Source: Microbacterium abyssi (lineage in GTDB: Bacteria > Actinomycetota > Actinomycetes > Actinomycetales > Microbacteriaceae). Taken from it: a stretch of DNA of 64,000 nt. Of this stretch, positions 8,340 to 17,490 are shown piece by piece. Under the pieces are notes generated by a model. The model made no database searches. It saw nothing but the letters and a program-made list of their open reading frames with translations, and had not been told where the DNA came from. Where the stretch lies: assembly GCF_015277895.1 (NCBI RefSeq), contig NZ_CP063815.1:2728001-2792000 (forward strand). Reading direction: 5' to 3'. Every line of letters starts with the position of its first letter. The first letter of the stretch is position 1. Made by a program: the position numbers and the translations under genes.

Positions 8340-9761
8340 TCAGCGTAGTGTTCCGAGTGGAGGCTCCGAAGGGTGCGGTTCGTCACCGACCTCGGACTGC
8401 GCGGCGCGCAGTGCCAGTCGCATTGCCGCGAACACGTCCGCGTAAGCCGGATCCGATGCGACATTGAGCAACTCATCGGGGTCCGCGTCGAGATCGTACA
8501 GCTCCCACTCCCCCGGATACGTGAACGTACCGGTCCCCGGCAATCCGAGACCATCGTTGTAGAAGTAGATGAGTTTGTGGTGCGCCGTGCGATAGCCGTA
8601 ATGCGCCGGCGCGCGATGGAAGACGTCATCGTGCTCCCAGTACCGGTAGTAGAAGCCATCCGGCGTGTCCGAAGCCGCCGTCGTGCCGCGGAGGTCCGGC
8701 AGGAAGGTGCGGCCCTGCATCCGCGCTGACGCCTTGACGCCCGCGGCATCCAGAATCGTCCGGGCGAAGTCGACGTTCGTGACGATGCCCTTGTGTCGAA
8801 TACCAGCGGATATCTGCCGCGGGTAGGACATCACCAACGGCATTCGGATCGATTCCTCGTACATGAAGCGCTTGTCGAACCAGCCGTGATCGCCGAGGAA
8901 GAACCCCTGGTCGGAGGCGTACATCACCAGAGTGTCATCGAGTTCGCCGCGCGCGCGAAGCCAGTCGGTGACGCGGCCGACGTTCTCGTCGACGGCCTCG
9001 ACGCAGCGCAAGTAGTCCTCCATGTAGCGCTGGTACTTCCACAGCGCCTCGTCCTCATAGGACAGTCCGGCGGGCGGCTCGGCTTTCAGGTCTTCGGCAT
9101 TGAGGTGTTCGGCGATCCGCATCGCGCCGCGGCGTGCCGATGACGTCCGCGTCGAATAGTCGTCTTCCCATGTGCGTGGAACGGCGATCGGCTCACGATA
9201 GAGATCCGCGTGCCGTTCGGCAGGCTGCCACGGACGATGCGGCGCCTTGTGCCAGATGAGTACGCACCAGGGCTCATCCCCTTGCAGCGATTCGAGCCAT
9301 CGCAGAGCGAGATCGGTGATCAGGTCGGTCGCGTATCCCTTCTCGGTCCGCAACCCGCCCGCGGTGAGGAATGTCGGATCGACGTACTCGCCCTGCTCGA
9401 TCAGCACGTCCCAGTAATCGAACCCCTGAGGGTTGTGCCCGTCGCCGTCACCCATGTGCCATTTGCCGACGATCGCGGTGCGGTACCCCGCGTCCTTCAG
9501 CTGCGAAACGAACGACGGCTGCGAAGCATCGATCGGCGTCACCAGGGTCGTCACGCCATTGATGTGACTGTACGTCCCGGTGAGGATCGACGCACGGCTC
9601 GGCGAGCACAGCGAGTTCGTCGCGAAGCAGTTCTCCACGAGCGCACCGGCCTCGGCGATCTCATCGATCCGCGGTGTGGTGTTGACCACCGAGCCGTACG
9701 CGCCGATCGCGTGAGCGGCGTGATCATCGGTGAGGATCAGCACCACGTTCGGCCGGGTCAT
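8340..9761 (-). CDS. Sulfatase (Cys-type), CSPSR
   Basis: 473-residue sulfatase. PNVVLILTDDHAAHAIGAYG gives the N-terminal metal ligands, and NSLCSPSRASILTGTYSH holds the canonical CxPSR motif with the convertible Cys at about residue 52. GKWHMGDGDGHNPQGFDYW and YASDQGFFLGDHGWFDKR follow, then YDLDADPDELLNVA near the C-terminus. The pattern resembles the choline/iduronate-type S1 subfamilies more than the 5.8-kb sulfatase. No signal peptide. The ATG overlaps the stop of the upstream sulfatase by 4 bp, and the FGE gene starts five bases after its own stop, so the three are translationally linked. Confidence 0.93.
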   Translation of the reverse strand: MTRPNVVLILTDDHAAHAIGAYGSVVNTTPRIDEIAEAGALVENCFATNSLCSPSRASILTGTYSHINGVTTLVTPIDASQPSFVSQLKDAGYRTAIVGKWHMGDGDGHNPQGFDYWDVLIEQGEYVDPTFLTAGGLRTEKGYATDLITDLALRWLESLQGDEPWCVLIWHKAPHRPWQPAERHADLYREPIAVPRTWEDDYSTRTSSARRGAMRIAEHLNAEDLKAEPPAGLSYEDEALWKYQRYMEDYLRCVEAVDENVGRVTDWLRARGELDDTLVMYASDQGFFLGDHGWFDKRFMYEESIRMPLVMSYPRQISAGIRHKGIVTNVDFARTILDAAGVKASARMQGRTFLPDLRGTTAASDTPDGFYYRYWEHDDVFHRAPAHYGYRTAHHKLIYFYNDGLGLPGTGTFTYPGEWELYDLDADPDELLNVASDPAYADVFAAMRLALRAAQSEVGDEPHPSEPPLGTLR

Positions 9762-11272
9762 GCGAGTGAGGCCTCCCCGCTGGCGCGATACGTCGTCTCG
9801 TCGAGGCCCGACTGGGTCGGATCGTAGTCGACCTCCCCTACGTCGTACATCGTCGTCATCCAGTGATAGAAGTTGTCTCCGCGCTCGCGCAGCACGTTGT
9901 AGAGCCGCTTCATCATCCGCTGACGCACCGACAGCATCTCCGGGTGGTCGTAGGCGTTAAGAAGCTCGTCGGGATCGGCGTGCAGGTCGTACAGTTCGTT
10001 GACGGAATCGGGATTCACGACCAGCTTGTACCGGTCGTCTCGAAGCATCCGCTGCGGGTACGGGAAGTGATGCCCGTGGAACTCACACACGATGTCCTGA
10101 GCCCAGTCCGGCTGCTGCTCGCCGCGTGCCATAGGCAGCAGGCTGCGCGAGTCGATCGCGGGCGACGGGTCGATGCCGGCGAGGTCGAGGATGGTCGCCG
10201 TCGCATCCAGCAGGCTCACGAACTCCGTGCGCACCTGGCCTGCCTCACCACCCGGCACTCGCAGAATGCCCGGCGTGCGATAGATGTCCTCATACATCGC
10301 AGGACCCTTGTCGTGCAGGCGATGCGATCCGGTGAACTCGCCGTGGTCACAGGTGAAGAACACCGCGGTGTCGTCGACGAGGCCGAGCCGCTCGAGCGCG
10401 TCCATCACACGACCGATCTGCTCGTCGATGAGTGCCACATAGCCCCAATAGATCGCGATGAGCTTGCGCGTCACCTCGAGCGGCATCGTGTCGAACGTCC
10501 AGTGCGCGCTGTAGTTGCGCTGCACCGGCGGCTTGCCCTCGAACGTCTCGGCGATCGATTTCGGAAGCTCGATCTGCTCGGGATCGAACATGTCGAAGTA
10601 CGCATCGGGAACGATGTACGGCAGATGCGGACCGAAGAAGTTCAACTCGAGGAAGAACGGCTTGCCGTCGCGCTCGCCGTCGGCGGCGTACCGCTCGAGC
10701 AGCTCGATCGTGCGTGTGGCCAGGTAGTACTCGAACGTCGCCTCCACCGGCTGGTGAAGCCGGGCAGCCAGAAGGTTGCCCGGCCCACCATTGGGCAGCG
10801 TGCCGCGGATGCGATCGCTGATCCGGTACGGCGGAAGGTCGCGCTCGCGCAGGAAGCCGAGGTAATCCTCATTGTCGACGGGATTGTGCCAGCCGGGAAG
10901 GTCGGGGCCGTCGAAACCGAAGTCCGCCGCGTTCTTCTCGGTGCCGGCATGCCACTTGCCGACGAGCCCCGTGTTGTAACCGTTCTCTCGCAGCGCCTCG
11001 ACGAAGGTGAAGCTGCCTTCCTCGAGGTCTTCGAGATACCCGACGTTGCGCTCGTGGTTGGCGAGCACCCTGTGTCGGAACGGCGCCTGCCCGGTAAGCA
11101 GGCTCGCCCGTGCCGGCGTGCAGATGGCGGTCGGCGTGTACCAGCGGTCGAACCGCGTGCCTGTGCGCGCCAGTTCATCGAGTACTGGGGTCGCCGCCAG
11201 GGCGTTGCCGTAGGCCCCGAGCGTGTCCGCCCGGTGCTGGTCGGTCATGAGGAAGAGGATGTTGCTCGGCAT
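9758..11272 (-). CDS. Sulfatase (Cys-type), CTPAR
   Basis: 504-residue sulfatase. ILFLMTDQHRADTLGAYGN is the N-terminal metal-binding segment. AICTPARASLLTGQAPFRH carries the convertible Cys (about residue 51) in a CxPAR version of the signature. GKWHAGTEKNAADFGFDG, TCDHGEFTGSHRLHDKGP and YDLHADPDELLNAYDHPE support the assignment. Cytoplasmic by absence of a signal peptide. It begins seven bases after the substrate-binding protein gene, linking the transporter to the desulfating enzymes within one operon. Substrate cannot be assigned from sequence. Confidence 0.93.
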   Translation of the reverse strand: MPSNILFLMTDQHRADTLGAYGNALAATPVLDELARTGTRFDRWYTPTAICTPARASLLTGQAPFRHRVLANHERNVGYLEDLEEGSFTFVEALRENGYNTGLVGKWHAGTEKNAADFGFDGPDLPGWHNPVDNEDYLGFLRERDLPPYRISDRIRGTLPNGGPGNLLAARLHQPVEATFEYYLATRTIELLERYAADGERDGKPFFLELNFFGPHLPYIVPDAYFDMFDPEQIELPKSIAETFEGKPPVQRNYSAHWTFDTMPLEVTRKLIAIYWGYVALIDEQIGRVMDALERLGLVDDTAVFFTCDHGEFTGSHRLHDKGPAMYEDIYRTPGILRVPGGEAGQVRTEFVSLLDATATILDLAGIDPSPAIDSRSLLPMARGEQQPDWAQDIVCEFHGHHFPYPQRMLRDDRYKLVVNPDSVNELYDLHADPDELLNAYDHPEMLSVRQRMMKRLYNVLRERGDNFYHWMTTMYDVGEVDYDPTQSGLDETTYRASGEASLA

Positions 11273-11279
11273 CAGGAAC

Positions 11280-12305
11280 TTACTCGCCAGCCTTCAGGAA
11301 CAGGTCGCCGGTGTAGAACTCGGAGGGGTCGACGGGAGCCTCGAGCTTGCCGGCCGCCACGAAGTAGTCGACCATCCCCGAAAGCCACGCGTTGACGGTG
11401 CCGTCCTCGGTCAGCGTGTCGATCTCGTCGAGCGAGAGCACCTGCACGTTGCCCGCGTCCGCCTTGACCTGCGCCGGGTCGAGGGCCGAGAACTCGGCCG
11501 TGAGCTGGATCGCCTCGTCGAGGTTCTCGGCCCTGAACTCGGTGGCGTCGCGCAGTGCCTTGAGCACACGGTCGACCTTCTCCGATTCGTCCGCGACGAC
11601 GTCGTTGCCCGCGACGAAGACGGTCGGGAACGAAACCGTGTCCTCGAAGTCGCTGTTCTCCGCGAGGGTGACGAGGTCGGGCACCTGCTGCTCGACGGTA
11701 GCGAGAGCGGGGTACCAGAATCCGGCGCCGTCCACCTGCTTCGACGAGAGGGCGGCGACGATCGCCGCCGGCTCCATCGCGACAGCGTCGATGTCGTCCT
11801 TCGTCATCCCCGCTTCCTCGAGCGCGAGCGTCAGGATCATGTCACCGGAGGTGCCCTCCGGGTACGCGACGGTCTTGCCCTCGAGGTCTTCGATCGAGTC
11901 GATGCCGGCCTGGGCGACCACGCGGTCGGCCTGGCCGAGGGTATTGATGGCGACGACCTTCGCCTGACCGGATGCCGGCAGCCACATGGCGCCGGGACCG
12001 ATGTAGCCGAAGTCCAGGTCGCCGGTGCCGAGCGCCTGGATCTGCAGTGGACCGTTGGTGAACGTCTGGGCGTTGACGTCGAGTCCGTACTTGTCCCAGA
12101 GTCCCTGGTCTTCGGCGATGGCCAGCAGGCTCGTGCCGTTGAAGTCGGGGATGTAGCCGAAGTCGACGTCGAGTACGTCGGTGTACTCGCTCTCGACGTC
12201 TTCTGACCCGGTGGTCTCGCCGCCGGACGCTGTGCAGCCGGCGGCCGCGAGGAGGACGGCGGTGCCCACGGCGGCGGAGCCGAGGAGCTTTCGGGTGAAT
12301 CGCAT
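11280..12305 (-). CDS. ABC transporter substrate-binding lipoprotein, sulfonate/taurine/nitrate type
   Basis: About 341 residues from the ATG at 12303-12305, preceded by AAGGGAA. The N-terminus is a lipoprotein signal with lipobox LAAAGC. The mature part is a periplasmic-binding-protein class 2 fold of the SsuA/TauA/NMT1 group: DFGYIPDFNGTSLLAIAEDQ, GTGDLDFGYIGPGAMWLPA, and DLEGKTVAYPEGTSGDM. It hands substrate to the permease and ATPase encoded just upstream. With three sulfatases downstream, the ligand is plausibly an organosulfate or sulfonate. That is inference from context, not from binding residues. Confidence 0.9.
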   Translation of the reverse strand: MRFTRKLLGSAAVGTAVLLAAAGCTASGGETTGSEDVESEYTDVLDVDFGYIPDFNGTSLLAIAEDQGLWDKYGLDVNAQTFTNGPLQIQALGTGDLDFGYIGPGAMWLPASGQAKVVAINTLGQADRVVAQAGIDSIEDLEGKTVAYPEGTSGDMILTLALEEAGMTKDDIDAVAMEPAAIVAALSSKQVDGAGFWYPALATVEQQVPDLVTLAENSDFEDTVSFPTVFVAGNDVVADESEKVDRVLKALRDATEFRAENLDEAIQLTAEFSALDPAQVKADAGNVQVLSLDEIDTLTEDGTVNAWLSGMVDYFVAAGKLEAPVDPSEFYTGDLFLKAGE

Positions 12306-12334
12306 TGCAGTTCCCTTCGGGGTGGGTAGGTGCG

Positions 12335-13141
12335 TCAGGATGACGCGGTTCCGGCGACGATGCCGGCTTCTTGGTGGTAGACCGAGTGCCATACGCGGTT
12401 GCGCAGTTCGGTGAACTCCGGGCTCAGCCGGATGTCTTCCGCGCGCGGGTACGGCAGGTTCACGTCGATGACGTCGTAGATGCGCCCGGGGCGGGCGGCC
12501 ATCACGATCACGCGGTTTCCGAGGAACACCGCTTCATCGACGTCGTGAGTGATGAACATGACGGTGCGCTTCTCGCTGCTCCAGGTCTCGAGCAGCTGTT
12601 CCTGCAGCTTCACCCGAGTGAGCGCGTCCAGAGCCCCGAACGGCTCGTCCATCAGCAGGATCGACGGGTTCACCGCGTACGCCCGCGCGATCGCGCAGCG
12701 CTGCTTCATGCCACCGGAGAGCATCTTCGGTAGCGCGTCGGCGAACTGCTCGAGGCCGACCATCCTGATGAAGTGCTCGGCGCGTTCACGCCGTTCGGCC
12801 TTGGGAAGGCCTGCCAGCTTGAGACCGAACTCGACATTCTTGCGCACGGTCAGCCAGGGGAACAGCGCGTACTGCTGGAAGATCACTCCGCGCTCCGGGC
12901 CCGGCCCGTGCACGCTCTTGCCATCGACGAGCGCTTCACCTGCTGTGGGCTCTTCGAGCCCGGCGAGGATGTTCATCAGTGTCGACTTGCCGCATCCGGA
13001 AGGGCCCACCACGGTGACGAACTCGTTGTCGGCGATGTCGAGATCGACCCGTTCGAGTGCGACGAACTCGGTGTCCTTGAGTTCGAAGGTCTTGCGGATG
13101 CCGCGGACGGAGATCTTCGCGGGGTTCATCGTGTCGTTCAT
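12335..13141 (-). CDS. ABC transporter ATP-binding protein, SsuB/TauB type
   Basis: 268-residue nucleotide-binding subunit. Walker A is GPSGCGKST (about residues 44-52), the Q-loop is [14 protein letters not shown], the signature is [15 protein letters not shown], Walker B is [12 protein letters not shown], and the switch His is in [12 protein letters not shown]. The sequence is closest in style to the nitrate/sulfonate/taurine importer ATPases. Its ATG overlaps the permease stop by 4 bp, and 29 bp separate it from the substrate-binding protein gene. Confidence 0.93.
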   Translation of the reverse strand: MNDTMNPAKISVRGIRKTFELKDTEFVALERVDLDIADNEFVTVVGPSGCGKSTLMNILAGLEEPTAGEALVDGKSVHGPGPERGVIFQQYALFPWLTVRKNVEFGLKLAGLPKAERRERAEHFIRMVGLEQFADALPKMLSGGMKQRCAIARAYAVNPSILLMDEPFGALDALTRVKLQEQLLETWSSEKRTVMFITHDVDEAVFLGNRVIVMAARPGRIYDVIDVNLPYPRAEDIRLSPEFTELRNRVWHSVYHQEAGIVAGTASS

Positions 13142-13998
13142 CGGCGCTCCTGCCATGCGGTGAGCTTCGTCTCGGCCAGAAGAAGAAGTCGATCCATCGC
13201 CAGGCCGAGGATGCCGATGATCACGATGTTGACGAAGATCGTCGCGAGGTCGTAGTAGATCTGGGCCTGCTGCATGCGGAATCCGAGGCCGGCCTGCGCG
13301 GCGAGCAGCTCTGCGGCCACGAGCGTCGCCCAGGCGGAGCCCAGCCCGACGCGCATGCCGACGAGGATGAACGGCGTCGAGGCCGGCACGATCACCCGCG
13401 CGAAGATCGTGCCGTCCTTCGCCCCCAGCACACGCGCCGCGTTGATCAGCGTGCGATCGACGCTGACGACGCCCTGGTAGGTGGAGATCACGCAGGCGAG
13501 GAAAGCCGCGAGGAAGATGACGAACACCTTCGGAAGCTCGCCGATGCCCATGAGCACGAGCACCAGCGGCAGCAACGCCAGCGGTGGGATCGTGCGGAAG
13601 AACTGGATCCAGGGCTCGAACAGACCGCGCGCCGCGGTGTACCAGCCCATCAGGAAGCCGACCGGGATCGCCGCGGCAGTGCCGAGCAGGAAGCCGGTGA
13701 GCACGCGGGCGAGACTTGCGATCACGTCCTCCTGGACGATACCGGCGTTCCACATCTGGATCGACTTCTGCAGCACCTCGGGTGGTGTGGGCAGCTGCAG
13801 CCCGCTCTCGGCGAGCGCCCACCAGATGGCGATGCCGCCGACGATGGACACCGCGTTCAGGATGAGCAGCTTCGCGCGCTTGGAGATCCGTCGCCGCGTC
13901 CTGCGTCCGGCGTCCGGCCCGGGCAGGGCGACGCCGGTCGTCGCGCTTCCCCCGGCGGCGACGGATCGGGCGGCCGCCTGCTCCATCGAATCGGTCAT
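13138..13998 (-). CDS. ABC transporter permease, SsuC/TauC type
   Basis: About 286 residues with six or so membrane helices of the binding-protein-dependent transport family. The cytoplasmic coupling (EAA) loop is visible as [44 protein letters not shown] is the usual N-terminal helix of sulfonate-type permeases. I chose the ATG at 13998 because AGGTG lies eight bases upstream; ATG at 14016 is an alternative. The 55-bp gap to the ROK gene and the 4-bp overlap with the ATPase place it in the same operon. Confidence 0.9.
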   Translation of the reverse strand: MTDSMEQAAARSVAAGGSATTGVALPGPDAGRRTRRRISKRAKLLILNAVSIVGGIAIWWALAESGLQLPTPPEVLQKSIQMWNAGIVQEDVIASLARVLTGFLLGTAAAIPVGFLMGWYTAARGLFEPWIQFFRTIPPLALLPLVLVLMGIGELPKVFVIFLAAFLACVISTYQGVVSVDRTLINAARVLGAKDGTIFARVIVPASTPFILVGMRVGLGSAWATLVAAELLAAQAGLGFRMQQAQIYYDLATIFVNIVIIGILGLAMDRLLLLAETKLTAWQERR

Positions 13999-14053
13999 GT
14001 CGATCACCTGCTCCATCGGTCGCCCCGTGGGACTTCTGCTCTGGGTCGTGCGC

Positions 14054-15286
14054 TCATCGTGCGCTCCTTCGGTGCTGGGGTGCGGGTTCGGCCGGCACGG
14101 CGTCGGGGTAGCCGGCCAGCAGTGGGGACTGGTGGAAGATCGCGGCGATGGCACCGAGTGCACCGCCGTTGTCACGCAGCTGCGCGGCGCGCACGATCTG
14201 AGGTTGGTCCGAGGGGATGGAGTACAGCTCGAATCGCAACGCCGCTGCGGCCGCCTCGACGAGCGCGGGCGCGACGTGCACGATCTCCCCGGCGATGACG
14301 ACTTCACGAGGATTGAGCACCATGGCTGCGGCACCGAGGACTCGGCCGATGGTCGAGCCGACCTCGCGGAGCACCGCATCGACGTGGGGGTCGCCCTTGG
14401 CCACCGCCGCCTCGAGGTCTTCGAGAGTGTCGATCTGCGCGCCGGCTTCGCGGCACACGCGCATGATCGCGGGGGCGGATGCGACCGTCTCCAGGCATCC
14501 GCGCTTGCCGCATCGGCAGGTGGTGCCGGTCGGATCCGCTGTGACATGGCCGAGCTCTCCGGCGAAGCCGCTTGAGCCGGTGGCGAGGCGTCCGGAGACG
14601 ACCAGTCCGCCGCCGACGCCGTCGGCGAGCCGAAGGTAGAGGAGGTTGTCGACGGCATCCGGTCGGGCAATCGCCTCGGCGAGCGCCGCGAGTCGGGTGT
14701 TGTTGTCGATCATCACCGGCGCGGCGAAACGTGCCGCGAAGGCGGCTTCGACGCCCTCGGGCGCGATCCGGCCCTTCCAGTTGACGGCCGGTCGGTTCGA
14801 ATGCGTGGCGGTGTACGGACCAGGCACGCCGATCCCGACCGCCTGCAGTGCGCCGAAGTGGACTCCGGTCTCCTCGGACAGCTGGTCGATGCGGTCGAAG
14901 GCCCGGTTGATGCGATCCGGCCATGCGGTGCCGTCGGCATACCGGGCGACGCCCTGCGCGATCACTTCGTGAGAGGCGTCGGCGACCACGATGTTCACTC
15001 GTCGGTGGCCGAAGTCCACGCCGAGGTACTGGCCGGATTCCGGGTCGAGCGCGAGCCGCTCGGCCGGCCGTCCGCTACCGGCGCGGGTCGACGCGTCCGT
15101 GTCCGCCACGACGATCGCTCCGCGCTGGAGAAGCTGGGCCGTGATCTCGGAGAGGGTCGTGCGCGAGAGCCCGACGCGCGCTGCGAGGTCGCCACGGCTG
15201 AGCGCTCCGTGCGCTCGCAGTGCGGCCAGCACGCGTTCTTCGTGTGTCCGGCGCACGAGTGCGTGGACTCCGGTCGTCATCGACAT
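14054..15286 (-). CDS. ROK-family transcriptional regulator
   Basis: About 410 residues. An N-terminal winged helix-turn-helix ([29 protein letters not shown]) is joined to a sugar-kinase-like ROK domain: [25 protein letters not shown], and the zinc motif [10 protein letters not shown] with GFAGELGHV before it. These proteins are usually repressors released by a sugar or sugar phosphate. The gene opens the transporter-sulfatase operon. A palindrome overlaps its own -35 box, and the same palindrome lies upstream of the GH43 gene, so it probably controls both. The promoter puts the transcript start at or next to the ATG at 15286, implying a leaderless mRNA. Confidence 0.92.
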   Translation of the reverse strand: MSMTTGVHALVRRTHEERVLAALRAHGALSRGDLAARVGLSRTTLSEITAQLLQRGAIVVADTDASTRAGSGRPAERLALDPESGQYLGVDFGHRRVNIVVADASHEVIAQGVARYADGTAWPDRINRAFDRIDQLSEETGVHFGALQAVGIGVPGPYTATHSNRPAVNWKGRIAPEGVEAAFAARFAAPVMIDNNTRLAALAEAIARPDAVDNLLYLRLADGVGGGLVVSGRLATGSSGFAGELGHVTADPTGTTCRCGKRGCLETVASAPAIMRVCREAGAQIDTLEDLEAAVAKGDPHVDAVLREVGSTIGRVLGAAAMVLNPREVVIAGEIVHVAPALVEAAAAALRFELYSIPSDQPQIVRAAQLRDNGGALGAIAAIFHQSPLLAGYPDAVPAEPAPQHRRSAR

Positions 15287-15293
15287 GAGAGCA

Positions 15294-15335
15294 AGAATCT
15301 CAGGGGCGAATTTTTCCGTCAACACCCCGACAGAA
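15294..15335 (-). promoter_or_regulatory. Promoter and palindromic operator of the ROK-transporter-sulfatase operon
   Basis: Read on the minus strand, a -35 box TTGACG (15317-15322) is 17 bp from a -10-like GATTCT (15294-15299). The -35 is embedded in a palindrome: TTCCGTC (15314-15320), an 8-bp spacer, then GACAGAA (15329-15335). Flanking T and A runs extend the symmetry. A near-identical element with the same 7-8-7 layout lies at 17420-17441. The regulator would occlude RNA polymerase directly. Binding by the ROK protein is inferred. Confidence 0.65.
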
Positions 15336-15367
15336 AAATCCGCGTATTTGATCGAACCGCGTCATAA

Positions 15368-15404
15368 CTGCTGCCCCGGCCCGCTCCCACGGACCGGGGA
15401 GCAG
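15368..15404 (-). terminator. Stem-loop terminator after the GH43 gene
   Basis: CTGCT plus CCCCGG (15368-15379, one bulged G) pairs with CCGGGG plus AGCAG (15394-15404) around a 14-nt loop. It starts three bases past the GH43 stop codon and before the ROK promoter, so it should separate the two transcription units. No clear U tract follows, as is common in high-GC actinobacteria. Confidence 0.6.
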
Positions 15405-15406
15405 CG

Positions 15407-17258
15407 TCACCTGACGGTGACCGTGACCGGCTTGGACGCCGTCTCACCGTGGGCGTTGATGAAGACGACAACCAGCGTGTGCGTGCCCGACGCTATGCCG
15501 ACGAGATCGATCGCGGCGTGCTGAGCGGCCGGAGTGGCTGCGGTCAGCGAGCCGGACCCGACTTCCGCACCGTCGAGTTCGAATCGGTATGTGGTCGCGT
15601 TCGTCCCCCACCACAGGTTTGCGGAGGCGGTGAACTCATCGTCACGATCCCAGTTGTCGTGCGAGACGACCGGCGCCGACGGTGCGGCATCCCGCACGGT
15701 CACCGTCGTCGAGGTCGTGCTCGTCGCGCCGTACGGGTTGACCAGCTCGGCGGTGTACTCGTAAGTGCCGTTGTCCTTGTCCTCGACGGGCACGACGACA
15801 TGCTGCGGTGCGCCCGCTGTCGCATCGAGAGCCTGTTCGTGCACCAGCTCGCCATTCTCGTAGATGCGCACCGATCGGCCCGGCGTGCCCCACCACAGGT
15901 CCATCGCGATCTCGTAGACGCCGTCGTGCAGCCCGTGCGAGTGTCCGCTGGTGTTCGACAGCGTCGCATGGCCGGGGGCCCGCGAATCGATCGAGCCCTG
16001 CGCGACAGTCAGCAGATCGCCGTTAGGCCCGGAATGCTCCAACCGCACGACACCGGGCAGGGCGGCGTCATCGATCCTCGACGGATCCGCCCAGTGGCCG
16101 GCGTTGGGATTGCGGAAGAACGTCGCCCAGACCGTGCCGTCCTCATCCTCGAACATGTTGTTGTGGCCAGCGCCGATCGCGGCCGTGTACCGCGGTGAGT
16201 ACGGCCCCTCGAAGGAGTCAGCGACGGCAACGATCGCGTCGTACTGGTCTTTGACTCCGCCCGAGTCCGGCAGATACGACCAACGGGGATCATCCGGAGT
16301 GCCGGATTTCAGCGCCCACGCGGCATGCATCAGGTAGTACTTGTCGCCGACTTTCGTCACCGTCGCGCCCTCCAGGTAGGGCTCCGGGCTGTACGCCTGC
16401 TGATCGAACCTCGGCAGGTTCTTCGGGTTCTCGAGGTTCTCCATGTCCGGCGTCATCTTGGAGTAGAGGTCGTTGTGCAGCACGAGATAGTTCGCATCGC
16501 CGTCCTGGAAGAGCCCGCCGTCGATGTGGTAGTACTGCGGATCCGTCGCCCTGACCGGCTCACCCAGCGGGTGATCGATGCTCGCCTCGATATTCCGGTA
16601 CGGCCCCTCCGGCCCTCCGTCGCTGACGAGCATGAACGTGCCGGTGAGTCTGCTCTGATCGCCCATGGTCGCGGCCAGATACCACTTCCCGTCGATGTAG
16701 TGCAGTTCGGGAGCCCAGACGTTACCCGCCTTGGTGGCCGGGTTGTTCGGATTCTTGTATGACTGCCTGCGCCACGACCGTGCGGTCGGGGGTGTTCTCT
16801 CCGACGAACTCGGGCGACCAGACCTTGCCCTTGGGCTGGTCGGGGTGGATGCCCTTGGTGTCGACCAGCTTCCACGGCCCCTCCAGAGCAGGAGCGACCC
16901 ACACGTAGATGCCGTCGTTCCACGGCGCGGCCTTCTTGAGTCCTGGCACTCGGGTTGTTCCGGTCGCGACGTAGATCGTCTCGCCGTCCACCTCGAAGCG
17001 GTTCACGTAGGTGTCCCTGATCCACACCTGGCCGCGCTGCTCGTCCTGCGGACGCAGCTCGAGATCGAGGATCATCGAGTTGTGGTCATCTGGCATGAGC
17101 TCGAGGCTGCTATCGGCCGTGCCGTAGGGGGCGTCGGGCACGGCGTCCGCCGTCGAGGTCACGGGCGGCGATGGGTCGGCGCTGGCACTCGTCCCGCCTC
17201 CCACGAGCATTGCGGCTGTCAGCACTGCGGCAGTGAGCACAGTTGTCGGGGATCGCAT
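15407..17258 (-). pseudogene. Secreted GH43-type glycoside hydrolase, frameshifted
   Basis: Two adjacent frames together encode one family 43 glycosidase. The 5' part starts at the ATG at 17258 (AAGGAG eight bases upstream). It has a Sec signal peptide (AVLTAAMLVGGGTSASA) and runs to a stop at 16722. The 3' part, in the +1 frame, carries the expected continuation GNVWAPELHYIDGKWYLAA, and later YSPEPYLEGATVTKVGDKYY and GAGHNNMFEDEDGTVWATFF. The switch must fall near 16750-16800; deleting one base joins the frames. The C-terminus holds two tandem beta-sandwich-like modules (DLWWGTPGRSVRIYENGEL and NLWWGTNATTYRFELDGAEV). It is either inactivated or a one-base sequence error. Intact, it would be an exported arabinan/xylan-type hydrolase. 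Confidence 0.8.
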
Positions 17259-17419
17259 CGGATGGTTCTCCTTCATCATCGAAGGCGCCGAATGGGCGCG
17301 CGTCAGCGCCGTGCCTGCGGCACGACGAAGATCGGATCCCTGCTGGCGCGCGAGTCGCTCGGACTCGACGCGCAGGAGGATCCTGGGTGTGTCCGACCCA
17401 TGAAACGGGCAGTGATTTA

Positions 17420-17441
17420 TTCCGTCAAGAGGCCGACGGAA
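17420..17441 (-). promoter_or_regulatory. Second copy of the ROK-locus palindrome, upstream of GH43
   Basis: TTCCGTC (17420-17426), eight bases, then GACGGAA (17435-17441): a perfect 7-bp inverted repeat. It shares TTCCGTCAA and the 8-bp spacing with the site in front of the ROK gene. On the minus strand it again contains a TTGACG -35 box (17423-17428). The -10 is unclear, with TTTCAT at 17-bp spacing. It lies 162 bp before the GH43 start, leaving an unusually long leader in which I see nothing else. Confidence 0.65.
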
Positions 17442-17490
17442 AGAGATCCGGATGCTGTCGGCATCCGCGTTGGCCGACGCTCGGCGATCT

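Noticed and set aside
16722-16810. Programmed ribosomal frameshift in the GH43 gene
   Set aside because: No slippery heptamer or downstream stimulatory structure seen; an indel is simpler.
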